A DNA stretch of 64,000 nt from Lachnospiraceae bacterium (GCA_902363835.1 CABJBM010000020.1:1-64000); one strand, 5' to 3'. Counted from the first letter of the stretch, positions 25,746-35,033 are shown. The notes: generated by a model from the letters alone, not told the origin. Numbers and translations: made by a program.

Positions 25746-26639
25746 ATGTATTATATTATTGCTTCACATGGCGAATATGCTGAGGCTTGTAAAAAAAGCT
25801 GCGAAATGATTACCGGCGCAGCACCTAAGTTTATAGTGGTGACTTTTACAGAAGAAATGACAAAAGAATCGGTTGAGAATGCTTACAGAAAGATTCTTGA
25901 GGAAAAAGGAGCAGAACAGTGTCAGGCGATTATTACCGACATAAAAGGGGGGACGCCTTATAATGCAGCAATTGTAATAAGACATGAGTATCCATCTGTT
26001 GCGCTGGTATCAGGATTATGTCTGGGTATGCTGATTGCATTGAATATAGGTGATACGCTGGAAAGTGCGATTGAACAGTCAAGGGAAATCATCACCGGAG
26101 AAGGGGTATCTTCCTCAAAACAGACAAAGAAAGCTGTGGAATCTGCAGAGCCGGTGGAAAATAACGGGATTGTGAACTTCCGGCTGGATGAACGTCTGAT
26201 TCACGGCCAGGTGGCAACTTACTGGACACGTACCCTTGGCGCCACAAGAATTATGATAGTAGACAACGATATCTTAAGCGATGAGATCAGCAAAAAGGCT
26301 CTGCAGGCAGCCGTTCCGTCAGGTATCAGACTAAGTGTCCTGTCAGTAGCTTCTGCAGCCAGGAAGCTGAACAAAGGTGCATACGCAGGACAGAGAGTAT
26401 TCCTCATTGTAAGGAGGACGCATATAATCCGTGAGCTGCTTGAAGCAGGGGTCAAAGTAAAGGAAGTAAATATCGGAAACATGGGAGTGAAAGGCGGACG
26501 GAAACAAATTACAAAATCCGTATACTGCACGAAGGAAGAAATTAAGGACATTCTGGATATTGAGAAATCCGGCGTGCAGGTATATGCCCAGATGGTACCC
26601 AATGACGATAAGAAGAAATTCACATCTTTTATAAATTAA
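25746..26639 (+). CDS. PTS mannose-family EIIAB fusion
   Basis: The 297-residue cytoplasmic protein contains an EIIA-Man domain with phospho-His8 in IIASHGEYA. A linker near residues 125-140 (EGVSSSKQTKKAVESAEP) leads to an EIIB domain with phospho-His in RLDERLIHGQVATYW (about residue 152). It passes phosphate from HPr to the incoming sugar. ATG 25746 is chosen because AGGAGG lies 7 bases before it. It is the first gene of a PTS operon ending with a SIS protein; its substrate is not evident (mannose, sorbose, amino sugar or glycated amino acid types all use this family). Confidence 0.92.
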   Translation: MYYIIASHGEYAEACKKSCEMITGAAPKFIVVTFTEEMTKESVENAYRKILEEKGAEQCQAIITDIKGGTPYNAAIVIRHEYPSVALVSGLCLGMLIALNIGDTLESAIEQSREIITGEGVSSSKQTKKAVESAEPVENNGIVNFRLDERLIHGQVATYWTRTLGATRIMIVDNDILSDEISKKALQAAVPSGIRLSVLSVASAARKLNKGAYAGQRVFLIVRRTHIIRELLEAGVKVKEVNIGNMGVKGGRKQITKSVYCTKEEIKDILDIEKSGVQVYAQMVPNDDKKKFTSFIN

Positions 26640-26656
26640 ACAAGGAGGCATAGAGA

Positions 26657-27460
26657 ATGGGAATTCAAGTGTGGCAGATTATAGTATTGACATTATTAGC
26701 TTTCTTTTTTATTTGTGAAGGCTTATCTACATCTATATTTGCAAACCAGCCGGTTATCATTGGGACGATCACCGGTATTGTTATGGGGGATATAGGAACA
26801 GGACTGGCAGTAGGGGCGACTCTTCAGCTGATGATCCTTGGAGTAGGTACATATGGAGGGGCCTCCATACCTGATTATGTAACTGGTGCAATGATTGGAA
26901 CCGTATTTGCAATCACTTCTGGAAAGGGAATGGAGTTTGGCATGGGACTGGCGGTGCCTGTAGGACTTTTGATGGTACAGCTGGACGTTCTTGCAAGATT
27001 TTCCAATGTGTTCTTTTCCAAGAGAGTTGAAGCGGCCATTGAAAGAATGGACTTTAAGGGGATGGCAAGGAATACATGGCTGGGAGCTTTTTCATGGGGG
27101 CTTTCCAGAGCGATTCCGGTTTTCCTGATGCTGATTTTCGGGCAGAATCTTGTAAATGCCATTACAGAGCATATGCCGGAATGGTTAATGAGCGGCCTGT
27201 CAGTTGCAGGAGGACTGCTTCCTGCAGTGGGCATTGCAATCCTGTTGAGATATCTTCCTGTTAAAAATTATATTGCTTATCTGCTCATTGGATTCATTGC
27301 AGCAGCGTATTTAAAAGTACCAATGGTTGGGGTGGCAATCACGGGAGTTGCATTGGCAATCATCGCATTTAAGCAAGAGGCAGCGAAAAACCAGAACGTT
27401 GTTGTAGTCAATCAGGGTGCAGTTCAGGAGGGATTGTTAGATGGAGAATATGAAGACTAA
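26657..27460 (+). CDS. PTS mannose/sorbose-family EIIC
   Basis: The 267-residue membrane subunit carries the family pattern LLAFFFICEGLSTSIFANQPVI in the first helix, then repeated glycine-rich helices (VGATLQLMILGVGTYGGASIPDY) that form the translocation path. It lies 17 bases after EIIAB, with AAGGAGG before the ATG, and its 3' end overlaps EIID by 20 bases. Confidence 0.92.
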   Translation: MGIQVWQIIVLTLLAFFFICEGLSTSIFANQPVIIGTITGIVMGDIGTGLAVGATLQLMILGVGTYGGASIPDYVTGAMIGTVFAITSGKGMEFGMGLAVPVGLLMVQLDVLARFSNVFFSKRVEAAIERMDFKGMARNTWLGAFSWGLSRAIPVFLMLIFGQNLVNAITEHMPEWLMSGLSVAGGLLPAVGIAILLRYLPVKNYIAYLLIGFIAAAYLKVPMVGVAITGVALAIIAFKQEAAKNQNVVVVNQGAVQEGLLDGEYED

Positions 27461-28262
27461 TCAGGAAAAGATTACAAGCCAGGATATAAATAATGTAAGC
27501 AAAAGATGGATTCTGGCATCACAGATTACATGGAATTATGAAAAAATGATGGCAATAGGTTATCTGTATTCCATACTTCCGGTTTTGCGTAAATTATATA
27601 AAAAAGAAGATGACTTAAAAGCAGCAATGAGAAATCATGTTCAGTTTTTTAACACGACTCCGCATATGGGCGGATTTATACTGGGCATTGATGTTGCAAC
27701 AGAGGCAGAGGGAAAAAACAGCAGCACAGATGGGGTTGAAACAGCAAGTGGTATTAAAACAGGTCTGATGGGGCCTTTTGCAGGCGTTGGTGATACCATA
27801 TTTGGAGTCCTGATACCAACGATTTGCGGTTCTATAGCCGCTTACATGGGACAGCAGGGAAATGTGACAGGTGTCGTTATCTGGATATTGGTTAACATTG
27901 CAATCATGGCGTTCCGTTATTTGACAGTAGGAATTGGTTACAGAGAGGGAACAAAATTAATTGCCTCTGCAAAAGATAAACTGGATGCATTGACAAGTGC
28001 GGCAACACTGCTTGGTATTACCGTGGTTGGTGCTTTGATTCCGACTGTAGTTAACGCCAATGTTACGGCAACTTTTACAACAGGAGATGTGACTTTGGCA
28101 GGACAGGACATTTTAGATCAGATCATGCCAAGTCTTGTTCCGGTTCTGGTTGTAGCCGCGATCTATGTTTTGCTTGGAAAGAAAAAGATGACCTCTACAA
28201 AGGCAATTTTGATTGTTATGGCAGCCTCCATCATTTTTGCTGCAATTGGATTTTTAGGATAA
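27441..28262 (+). CDS. PTS mannose-family EIID
   Basis: The 273-residue partner of EIIC has N-terminal [26 protein letters not shown] and [14 protein letters not shown], then the [12 protein letters not shown] motif of EIID and several C-terminal helices. It completes the EIIAB-C-D transporter. Its start lies inside the EIIC gene, indicating coupled translation. Confidence 0.92.
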   Translation: MENMKTNQEKITSQDINNVSKRWILASQITWNYEKMMAIGYLYSILPVLRKLYKKEDDLKAAMRNHVQFFNTTPHMGGFILGIDVATEAEGKNSSTDGVETASGIKTGLMGPFAGVGDTIFGVLIPTICGSIAAYMGQQGNVTGVVIWILVNIAIMAFRYLTVGIGYREGTKLIASAKDKLDALTSAATLLGITVVGALIPTVVNANVTATFTTGDVTLAGQDILDQIMPSLVPVLVVAAIYVLLGKKKMTSTKAILIVMAASIIFAAIGFLG

Positions 28263-28348
28263 ACAGGCAACATACCGTTTCGGGCAGAGCACAGAAATGT
28301 TCCGGTCAGGGAATGGTGATAATTAAATCATACGTTAGGAGAGATATT

Positions 28349-29053
28349 ATGGGATTAGAGTTTTTTAACAAATCAAGAAAAATTATGGAACAACTGGAAG
28401 CATCGGAACAGGAACACATTCATGAGGCAGCCATACTGGTTTCAGATTCTATCAGAAACGGAGGGATCCTGCAGGCATTTGGAAGCGGGCATTCATATGC
28501 AGGTGCAATTGAAGTATGCGGAAGAGCCGGGGGATTGATCCCAAGCAAGATTATCCGTGACAAGGCAGAAGGAATGTATGAGAGCGTGGAAGGAAATGCG
28601 CCGTTTTTAATGCGCCAGGTGAACATAGGAGAGAATGATATTTTCATACTGATATCTAACTCCGGCAGAAACCCATTTGCAATAGAAATGGCTGATTACA
28701 TAAAGAAAAAAGGCAACAAGCTGATTGTGGTAACTGCGCTGGAGGTATCAAAAAGCTCAACCTCCAGACATTCTTCCGGTAAGCTTTTATATGAATTCGC
28801 GGACGTGGTTTTGGATAACCATTCCACATTTGGGGATGCTGCCCTGGAAGTTGAAGGGTTGGACTACAAGGTTTGCGGAACCTCTTCACTAAGCACATGC
28901 CTTCTTCTGCAGCAAATGATTTATGAAGCGATACAAGATATGATGGCAAAAGGATATGAGCCTCCGGTTTACAAGAGTGCTAATATTGACGGAGGAAGAG
29001 AATTCAACAATACTCTGGAACAGAAATATGCAGATAAAATCTGGCATATTTAA
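28349..29053 (+). CDS. SIS-domain protein (UPF0309-like) of the mannose-type PTS operon
   Basis: The 234-residue SIS protein has [43 protein letters not shown] and [23 protein letters not shown] folds isomerise or deaminate phosphosugars, so it may process the PTS product. It is shorter than MurQ or FrlB deglycases (about 300-340). A clear paralogue ends the second PTS cluster at 57041. ATG 28349 is preferred over 28313 because TAGGAGAG lies just before it. Confidence 0.85.
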   Translation: MGLEFFNKSRKIMEQLEASEQEHIHEAAILVSDSIRNGGILQAFGSGHSYAGAIEVCGRAGGLIPSKIIRDKAEGMYESVEGNAPFLMRQVNIGENDIFILISNSGRNPFAIEMADYIKKKGNKLIVVTALEVSKSSTSRHSSGKLLYEFADVVLDNHSTFGDAALEVEGLDYKVCGTSSLSTCLLLQQMIYEAIQDMMAKGYEPPVYKSANIDGGREFNNTLEQKYADKIWHI

Positions 29054-29221
29054 AGACAAAGGCTTCTTGTGATCTGGGTTAATTTCCTGCAACAATCATA
29101 TAAGGAAAGAAGATAATGACTCCGCAGGTAATAGAACGTATTTTGCAGTTTAACCGTAACTGCGGTTGAAGAAGCTGGCAAGTTTCTGATGAAATAAAAA
29201 TTCAGAGAGTATGAGGTAATT

Positions 29222-29977
29222 ATGAAACATTCAGTATTGGAAGTATGTGCAGATTGTGTGCAGTCTGCGGTAAATGCGGATAACGCGGGAGCAGACAGGA
29301 TTGAGCTTTGCAGCAATCTGGTAATCGGCGGTGTGACTCCGGGAAAGGCACTGTTTAAGCTGGTAAAAAAATATACGCAAGTAAAAGTCCGTGTCCTTCT
29401 GCGTCCCAGATATGGTGATTATTGCTATAATGCTTATGAATTTGAACAGCTAAAAGAAGAAGTACAGATGTATCATGAATTGGGAGCTGACGGTGTGGTA
29501 ATGGGAATCTTAAGACCGGACGGGCGGCTGGATGAGGAAAGGATGTCTGAACTGATAAAAATAGCCGGAAACATGGACACTGCACTGCACAGAGCATTTG
29601 ATTCCTGTATAGACCCAATGGAAACCATGGAACAGGCAGTTTCTTTAGAAATGAAAACTATTCTGACTGGCGGACAGTGTGGGAATGCGTGGAATGGCAG
29701 AGAACTGTTAAAAGAACTTTATGAGAAAAGTGCAGGAAGAATCCAGATCTTGGCAGCAGGAGGAATTAATGCGGAAGAAATCAAAAGACTAATTTCCTTT
29801 ACCGGAATCACCTCTTATCATATGTCAGGTAAAATTGCCGTGGACAGCATCATGACATATCGAAAGGAAGGAATAAGCATGGGGCTTCCTGAAAGGGATG
29901 AATATGCCCTTTGGCAGACATCAGAGGAAAAAGTAACACAGGCTGTGCAAGTTTTAAAAAATATTCTGAATAAATAA
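29222..29977 (+). CDS. cutC: CutC-family protein
   Basis: The 251-residue TIM-barrel protein has the diagnostic VCADCVQSAVNADNAGADRIELC, VRVLLRPRYGDYCYN, DGVVMGILRPDGRLD and LHRAFDSC segments. CutC was first linked to copper tolerance, but later work questioned that and the true reaction is unsettled; CutC genes often sit in sugar operons, as here. It follows the SIS gene by 168 bases, which hold only a 17-codon frame and a small hairpin. A terminator follows. Confidence 0.88.
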   Translation: MKHSVLEVCADCVQSAVNADNAGADRIELCSNLVIGGVTPGKALFKLVKKYTQVKVRVLLRPRYGDYCYNAYEFEQLKEEVQMYHELGADGVVMGILRPDGRLDEERMSELIKIAGNMDTALHRAFDSCIDPMETMEQAVSLEMKTILTGGQCGNAWNGRELLKELYEKSAGRIQILAAGGINAEEIKRLISFTGITSYHMSGKIAVDSIMTYRKEGISMGLPERDEYALWQTSEEKVTQAVQVLKNILNK

Positions 29978-30001
29978 AGTGGGATAAATAGATTCCGTCA
30001 G

Positions 30002-30036
30002 GGGCTGTGTGCTAATTATTTAGTATACAGCCCTTT
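30002..30036 (+). terminator. Terminator after cutC
   Basis: GGGCTGTGTGCTA (30002-30014) pairs with TAGTATACAGCCC (30021-30033), including two G-U pairs, followed by a short TTT. Confidence 0.65.
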
Positions 30037-30093
30037 GAGTTAATAATATGTTTTTTCTAAAATATAATTTCAACATATATAGAAGTACCTTTA

Positions 30094-30843
30094 TTAAATT
30101 TTAGGACCCTGAATTTTTCTATATTCCCCCGGAGTCATTGCCACATATTTTTTGAAAAAACGCTGGTAGCTTTGTGCATTATTGTATCCAACCTTTTCCG
30201 ATATTTCACTCAGAGTCAGAAACGTGCCGGTCAAATATTCCTTGCTTTTTTTAATCCGGATATTATTTAAGTAATCAGTCAAGGTCATTCCGGTTCTGGA
30301 CCGAAATATCTTACTTAAATAAGAGTAGCTGATATTTAGATAATCTGCCGTATCAGTGATGTTCATATCATTCATATAGTGTTCATTTAAATATTGCTTT
30401 GCCATTTCGCAATAGTTATTTTCCTTTGCATCATTGCTTTTGTACTGGACGCTTATATTCATAAGAAGCTCTTTGCTGTAATAAATCATGTCTGCCAGCG
30501 TCTTATATTCATAAAGGGAATCCAATAAGCTGTTTTCCATCAGCTTGGTAAAATGAAATTCATGATCCAGTTCAACCAGTATCCGGTTGTACACGTCTTT
30601 TACCTGGGAAACATTACTGATTTTTTTAAGCTTTTCTTCTAATTCCAAAAACAAACGGTCCGTTTCCGGTTCATTTTGGGAAACAATGCTTCTGATAAAA
30701 GAAGTATTAATGTTTAATAACATGGCATAAATTTCATCGGAATCCATGGTTTTTTTAATTCTTTTGCTTGTTGCCAGCTCATTCTTCCAGTTGAAGAAAT
30801 AGGAGTTTTTTATCACTTCCAGACCTGTTTGGTATTCCTTCAT
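30094..30843 (-). CDS. AraC-family regulator, short form
   Basis: The C-terminal ~100 residues are a complete AraC DNA-binding domain with two HTHs (ITDTADYLNISYSYLSKIFRSRTGMTLTDYL and LSEISEKVGYNNAQSYQRFFKKYVAMTPGEY). The N-terminal ~150 residues are helical and resemble the region before the HTH in long YesN-type or membrane-anchored AraC proteins. At 249 residues it could be the tail of a once longer regulator, but AAAGGAAATC before the ATG supports a real start. It reads leftward behind the FGGY kinase and may regulate it. Confidence 0.82.
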   Translation of the reverse strand: MKEYQTGLEVIKNSYFFNWKNELATSKRIKKTMDSDEIYAMLLNINTSFIRSIVSQNEPETDRLFLELEEKLKKISNVSQVKDVYNRILVELDHEFHFTKLMENSLLDSLYEYKTLADMIYYSKELLMNISVQYKSNDAKENNYCEMAKQYLNEHYMNDMNITDTADYLNISYSYLSKIFRSRTGMTLTDYLNNIRIKKSKEYLTGTFLTLSEISEKVGYNNAQSYQRFFKKYVAMTPGEYRKIQGPKI

Positions 30844-30920
30844 GATTTCCTTTACATTGTGTAAGGGCTGGCTGAGACTGAAATAAGCTTTAGGGGAAAA
30901 CAGACAGAAAGCGTATATTT

Positions 30921-30960
30921 GTGCCCGGCGGGCCGCCGATTACAGCGGCCTGCCGGGCAC
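30921..30960 (-). other. Strong GC stem-loop between kinase and AraC gene
   Basis: GTGCCCGGCGGGCCGC (30921-30936) and GCGGCCTGCCGGGCAC (30945-30960) form a 16-bp stem with one imperfect pair. There is no T run on either side, so it may end the kinase message by stability rather than as a classical terminator. It is far more G+C-rich than its surroundings and marks the left edge of the GC-rich block. Confidence 0.65.
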
Positions 30961-30993
30961 AATGAATGTTCAGGCATGCTTTTTTTGCTGCTG

Positions 30994-32532
30994 TTACTGC
31001 TGCGCCAGTGCATGCATGAGTTCGGCCGTACATGGATAAAGCCTGTTATATATATCCTGGTATGCCTTGTAGATCTGGTGATTTTTTGCGTCGGGCCGGT
31101 AGATTTTGCCGGGCTTGATAAACTTGGTCAGGGCGGCAAAGTTTTCAAATCCCGGATACTTTATTGCAGTGGCTGCCATCATGGCATCTCCAAAGCTGGC
31201 GCCGATGGTCACAAGCGGCGTGTTGATCTCCTTGCCAGTCACATCCGCCACAATTTGCATCCACAATGGATTCTGCACGCCGCCGCCCACGGCGAATATC
31301 TGATCGATTATAACGTTGTCGTGGGCTTCCATAAGGCTTAGCTGCTGGTTGACGGAGAATGCCACGGATTCCAGGGCGCTGCGGTACATGTGGGCTCTGG
31401 TATGGGACAGGGTCAGTCCCAGCAGGCAGCCTCTGGCCAGTGGGTCATTAATGGGAGTCCGCTCACCGGCGAAATAGGGAAGTGTGATCAGCCCATGGCT
31501 TCCCGGTGCAATTTGATCCACACCCTCCATCATGGTCTGATAGGTATCCGGACCGCCAGCCCGCTCAATTGCCAGGGCATCCGGAAACAGGGTATCCCGG
31601 TACCATTTGGTCAGGGAACCGGCCGCGTTGGTTCCTGCGGAAATGTCACACAGGCCCGGAACGATAAATTCTTCGCGCCACAGGCGGTCATCGTCCACCA
31701 GTTCCTTTGTTCCCAGAATCATGTAAATGGAGGAACCGAACTGAATCATCATCTTGCCGGGAGCCACCACGCCGATACTGATGGCCTCTGCGCCGGAATC
31801 ATCGGTTCCCGTGATGACCGGAGTGCCTTCCTTTAAGCCGGTTTCTGATGCAGCCCGGGCGGTTACGCTGCCTGCAATCTCGTTGGCTTCTTTGATCTCT
31901 GCCAGCTGATCAGGGCGGCAGATGGGAGCGCATAGTTGGGGGTTGGGTGTTCCATCCCGGTCGTACAGGGGGTTGAAACTGGCAAGCCCCAGGAACCGGT
32001 CCACCACATAATTTCCCGTCAGCCTGGCGGTGATGAAGGTGGAAGCTGTAATGAATTTGTGTGTTTTTTTATAGACCAGGGGCTCATTGTTCCGGATCCA
32101 GAGAATCTTGGGCATCACATCCGAGGAACAGAGAGGCCGACCGTACCATTTCCTGATCTGTTCTTCACCATAAAGCTCTGTCAGCTGCGCCATCTCCCTG
32201 GTGGCCCTGGAGTCGATGCCATAGAGGATGGCTTTTCGCAGCGGGCGGCATTGTTCGTCCACCGGCAGGCAGTCCGCGCCCAGTGCGCTGGCTCCTACAG
32301 CCAGAATGTCCCCAGGGTCTATCCGGCTGTCTGCGATCAGCTGCCGGCTGATGGTGCAAAAATCCCCCCACCAATCCTTATCTGCATCGTGCTCATAATG
32401 GCCGGGCCTGGGATTTGTCATGGCGTGTTCAGCCGTGCTGGTGGTGATGATGTTGCAATCCTGGTCCATGAGTACGCCTTTGCTTGAGTTGGTTCCAGTG
32501 TCAATACCCATAAAATACTTTTTTTCGCTCAT
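30994..32532 (-). CDS. FGGY-family carbohydrate kinase
   Basis: The 512-residue kinase has the N-terminal ATP-binding GIDTGTNSSKGVLMD, the DDSGAEAISIGVV region with the catalytic Asp (about residue 244), IQFGSSIYM, and the C-terminal FAVGGGVQNPLWMQIVADVTGKEI. Xylulokinase-like proteins share this layout, but the sugar is unknown. ATG 32532 is used because GGAGG lies directly before it; the ATG at 32544 precedes that ribosome site. It is transcribed away from the Frl-like genes from its own promoter, with a 53-codon frame in its leader. Confidence 0.87.
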   Translation of the reverse strand: MSEKKYFMGIDTGTNSSKGVLMDQDCNIITTSTAEHAMTNPRPGHYEHDADKDWWGDFCTISRQLIADSRIDPGDILAVGASALGADCLPVDEQCRPLRKAILYGIDSRATREMAQLTELYGEEQIRKWYGRPLCSSDVMPKILWIRNNEPLVYKKTHKFITASTFITARLTGNYVVDRFLGLASFNPLYDRDGTPNPQLCAPICRPDQLAEIKEANEIAGSVTARAASETGLKEGTPVITGTDDSGAEAISIGVVAPGKMMIQFGSSIYMILGTKELVDDDRLWREEFIVPGLCDISAGTNAAGSLTKWYRDTLFPDALAIERAGGPDTYQTMMEGVDQIAPGSHGLITLPYFAGERTPINDPLARGCLLGLTLSHTRAHMYRSALESVAFSVNQQLSLMEAHDNVIIDQIFAVGGGVQNPLWMQIVADVTGKEINTPLVTIGASFGDAMMAATAIKYPGFENFAALTKFIKPGKIYRPDAKNHQIYKAYQDIYNRLYPCTAELMHALAQQ

Positions 32533-32557
32533 GTTAACCTCCATAAGAAAATGTTAT

Positions 32558-32719
32558 TTAACTGTGCCCGCAGATCTGCGGGCCAGCTTGCGTTTGGAAT
32601 CGATTTTGTAACGTGTGAAAAGTTCTGCGGTCTGTTATGGAGACGAAGTCTGCTTCCGAGGCGGAAGCAAGACATAAGAAGGCAGGGGTGGAACGTAATA
32701 GAATACCTGTTTTCTGCAT
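32558..32719 (-). CDS. Possible 53-residue leader protein before the FGGY kinase
   Basis: A perfect AAAGGAGG lies 7 bases before this ATG, downstream of the TTGAAT-17-TATGAT promoter, and the frame stops 25 bases before the kinase start. The sequence begins MQKTGILLRSTPAFLCLAS and matches no family I know. The strong ribosome site is the main reason to list it. It may be a leader peptide or non-coding. The rest of the 480-base divergent region holds promoters and operators only. Confidence 0.35.
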   Translation of the reverse strand: MQKTGILLRSTPAFLCLASASEADFVSITDRRTFHTLQNRFQTQAGPQICGHS

Positions 32720-32789
32720 AACACTGCCTCCTTTACTAAAGACAATGGTTTTAATAAGTTGACAGTAATTTCATACCAGATCTGGGGCA

Positions 32790-32818
32790 ATCATAGCACA
32801 GCAGGAATTTGGATTCAA
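32790..32818 (-). promoter_or_regulatory. Sigma-A promoter of the FGGY kinase
   Basis: Read leftward, TTGAAT (32818-32813) and TATGAT (32795-32790) are 17 bases apart. TGGTATGAAATT (32778-32767) follows and resembles part of the shared operator at 32951 and 34171. Confidence 0.6.
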
Positions 32819-32929
32819 TCTAAAAAAGAGTTTCATAACAATATTTGTATAAAAAGTGAAAAAATATATATAAAAATATACATATTGCACAATTGTTAAA
32901 ATTAAGTGGGTGAAAAAAGAGGAATGATG

Positions 32930-32958
32930 TTGACATTGAACTTTTCGTTTGATATGGT
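32930..32958 (+). promoter_or_regulatory. Sigma-A promoter of the BtpA-like gene
   Basis: TTGACA (32930-32935) and TATGGT (32953-32958) are separated by 17 bases. Confidence 0.7.
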
Positions 32959-32972
32959 AAAAGTGGTATCAA
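32951..32972 (+). promoter_or_regulatory. Shared operator, copy 1
   Basis: The sequence GATAT-N5-AAGTGGTAT-N-AA overlaps the -10 box and start point of the BtpA promoter. The same pattern recurs at 34171-34192 in the same phase to its promoter. The GGTAT core resembles sites bound by GntR/HutC-type repressors, two of which are encoded at 39396 and 40171. Confidence 0.6.
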
Positions 32973-33015
32973 AATATTGTTAGCATATATATTGGATTGG
33001 GAGGAAATAACACAT

Positions 33016-33828
33016 ATGCTTTGGACTGAAGAAATGTTTCATACGAAAAAACCCATTATTGCCATGCTGCACCTGGATGCTCTTCCGGGAGATCCCATGT
33101 ATTCTCCGGAAAATGATATGAAGACAATTGTGGCGCACGCCAGAGCGGATCTTAAGGCACTCCAGGAAGGAGGGGTGGACGGGATTCTGTTCTCCAACGA
33201 ATTCAGCCTTCCCTATGAACGGAATATGAGCTTTGTTACGCCTGCCAGCATGGCACGGGTTATGGGAGAACTGATGAGCGAGATTAAGGTTCCTTTTGGA
33301 GTGGACTGCATCTCAGACGGTCTGGCTACCCTGGAACTGGCTGCTGCCGTGGGTGCCGATTTTGTGCGGGGAACCTTCTGCGGTGTTTATGTGGGAGACG
33401 GCGGGCTGTACAACAATGATTTTTCAAAGCTTTTAAGGCGCAGGGCCGCCCTGCCCCTTAAAAAGCTTAAGATGCTCTATTTCATTAACCCTGAATCCGA
33501 CCGGAATCTGGATACCAGACCGCTGAAGGATATTGCCAGGTCCACAATTTTCAAGGCTAATCCGGACGGGTTATGTATTTCTGCCTCAGCCGCCGGGCAG
33601 GATGTGGACGATGAGCTGATCGCACAGGTAAAGGCGGCAGCTCCGGAGGTGGTGGTTCTGTGTAATACAGGATGCCGAAAGGATACCATAGAGCAGAAGC
33701 TGACGACGGCGGATGCTGCGGTAGTAGGGACTACATTTAAAGAAAACGGGGATTTCTTTGCCCGCGTGGATGCAGCCCGGGTAATGGAATTCATGGAAGT
33801 GGTAAAAGCATACCGGGAAAGGCTGTGA
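33016..33828 (+). CDS. BtpA/SgcQ-family TIM-barrel protein
   Basis: The 270-residue protein has the family's IIAMLHLDALPGDP start, VDGILFSNEF, GVDCISDGLATLELAAAVGADFVRG and VVLCNTGCRKDTIEQKL near the C-terminus. BtpA was named for photosystem I biogenesis, and SgcQ belongs to a sugar operon in E. coli; no reaction is firmly known to me. It has its own promoter and operator, then a terminator, so it is a single-gene unit under the same control as the frlD-like operon. ATG 33016 is used, with GGGAGG 11 bases before it. Confidence 0.85.
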   Translation: MLWTEEMFHTKKPIIAMLHLDALPGDPMYSPENDMKTIVAHARADLKALQEGGVDGILFSNEFSLPYERNMSFVTPASMARVMGELMSEIKVPFGVDCISDGLATLELAAAVGADFVRGTFCGVYVGDGGLYNNDFSKLLRRRAALPLKKLKMLYFINPESDRNLDTRPLKDIARSTIFKANPDGLCISASAAGQDVDDELIAQVKAAAPEVVVLCNTGCRKDTIEQKLTTADAAVVGTTFKENGDFFARVDAARVMEFMEVVKAYRERL

Positions 33829-33969
33829 ACAAAAAACTGCTTGCAATGAATTGGGGCCAAACGGCCGAGGATTCGGGCAGGAGGTTTCCTGTGCAAGTGA
33901 GGATGCTGTACTTTGGGCAGGCAAAAGTCCTGTGGGTGAAGACTAATAAAAAGATTGGGCTGAAGGCAG

Positions 33970-34026
33970 AAAAGCCATCGCCTGCCAGACTGTATACATC
34001 ATCAGTTGGCGGGTGATGGCTTTTTG
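33970..34026 (+). terminator. Terminator after the BtpA-like gene
   Basis: AAAAGCCATCGCCTGCCA (33970-33987) pairs with TGGCGGGTGATGGCTTTT (34007-34024) with two G-U pairs and a T tail. A rightward frame from 33825 to 34016 runs into the stem and is not considered a gene. Confidence 0.8.
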
Positions 34027-34149
34027 GTGTAAAATAATTTGCTCATATATGACTTTGGGGTGATCTGCTGAGTGTGAATCGCTTTAAATCCGATGTTTTA
34101 TGTAAAATATGCACTATGATATGAGAATAATTATGTGAAAAATAATAAA

Positions 34150-34178
34150 TTGACACTAATATTCTGATCTGATATACT
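34150..34178 (+). promoter_or_regulatory. Sigma-A promoter of the frlD-like operon
   Basis: TTGACA (34150-34155) and TATACT (34173-34178) are 17 bases apart, 57 bases before the GTG start. Confidence 0.8.
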
Positions 34179-34192
34179 TCAAGTGGTATAAA
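34171..34192 (+). promoter_or_regulatory. Shared operator, copy 2
   Basis: The second instance of GATAT-N5-AAGTGGTAT-N-AA overlaps the -10 box as in copy 1. TATAC (34173-34177) and GTATA (34186-34190) form an inverted repeat with 8 bases between them, as expected for a dimeric repressor. Confidence 0.6.
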
Positions 34193-34234
34193 AAAACTAT
34201 ATACATATATATTTAATTTTGGAGGAGAAGAAAA

Positions 34235-35029
34235 GTGAAGGTTGCTGCTATGGGAGACAACTGCATTGACGTGTATGAGCGAATTGGAAAGAAATACCCC
34301 ACCGGCAATGTGGTGGACACGGGAGTCAATATTCAGAAGCTGGGAATTCCCGTATCCATTATCAGTACCACAGGTTCTGATGAAAACGGAAAATGGATGG
34401 TTGAGACACTGTCCGGAGAAGGACTGGATTTGAGCCACTTTAAAGTGGGGGACGGGCCGACTGCCATAACTTACATGGATATGGACGGACTGGACCGGGT
34501 GCACGGTGATTATGTGGAGGGGGTGCTGGAACATATTATATTTGACGATGAGGATGTCCGCTTTGCAGCAGCTCATGATTTGGTACATACCGCGCTGTGG
34601 GGAAAGGCGGAGGAGGCTCTTCCCAGGATCCGTCAGCTTTCCGGAGCACGGATCAGCTTTGACTATGCAGACCGGCTGGACCACCAACTGGTTGAGAAAA
34701 TCCTGCCATTTGTAGACTATGGGTTTTATTCCTACCATAAGGAGCGGGATTTATTTATTGAATCCTACTTAAAGGATAAGGTGGACAGGGGCATGACGGT
34801 TGCGGTGGCCACCTTTGGCGATAAGGGAAGCCTGGCTTATGACGGAAAGCAGTTTTATGAGGGAGGCATTTATCCTGCCCGGGTGGTGAATACTGTGGGA
34901 GCGGGCGACAGCTTTATCGCCGGATTCCTCTATGAAATTCTGAATGGATCTGACATTGAAACGTGTCTGGACACAGGCGCGAAGATAGCAGCCAGAGTGG
35001 TCAGCACCTTCAGTCCCTGGGAGGATTGA
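34235..35029 (+). CDS. frlD: FrlD-like fructoselysine 6-kinase (PfkB family)
   Basis: The 264-residue protein follows E. coli FrlD closely from memory: AMGDNCIDVYERIGKKYPTGN, DRVHGDYVEGVLEH, DLVHTALWGKAEEALP, SFDYADRLD and the catalytic NTVGAGDSFIAGF. FrlD phosphorylates the sugar part of fructoselysine at O6. The start is GTG 34235 with GGAGGA upstream; no ATG fits. It opens an operon with SGNH, FrlC-like, amidohydrolase, YjbQ and FrlA-like genes. The true substrate may be another Amadori compound. Confidence 0.83.
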   Translation: MKVAAMGDNCIDVYERIGKKYPTGNVVDTGVNIQKLGIPVSIISTTGSDENGKWMVETLSGEGLDLSHFKVGDGPTAITYMDMDGLDRVHGDYVEGVLEHIIFDDEDVRFAAAHDLVHTALWGKAEEALPRIRQLSGARISFDYADRLDHQLVEKILPFVDYGFYSYHKERDLFIESYLKDKVDRGMTVAVATFGDKGSLAYDGKQFYEGGIYPARVVNTVGAGDSFIAGFLYEILNGSDIETCLDTGAKIAARVVSTFSPWED

Positions 35030-35033
35030 GAGG

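Noticed and set aside
33825..34016. Rightward frame of 63 codons after the BtpA-like gene
   Set aside because: It starts at a GTG overlapping the previous stop, has no ribosome site and runs into a terminator stem.
34043..34738. Leftward 231-codon frame opposite the frlD-like gene
   Set aside because: It is antisense to a clear kinase gene, has no ribosome site and no recognisable domain; long antisense frames are common in this GC-rich block.
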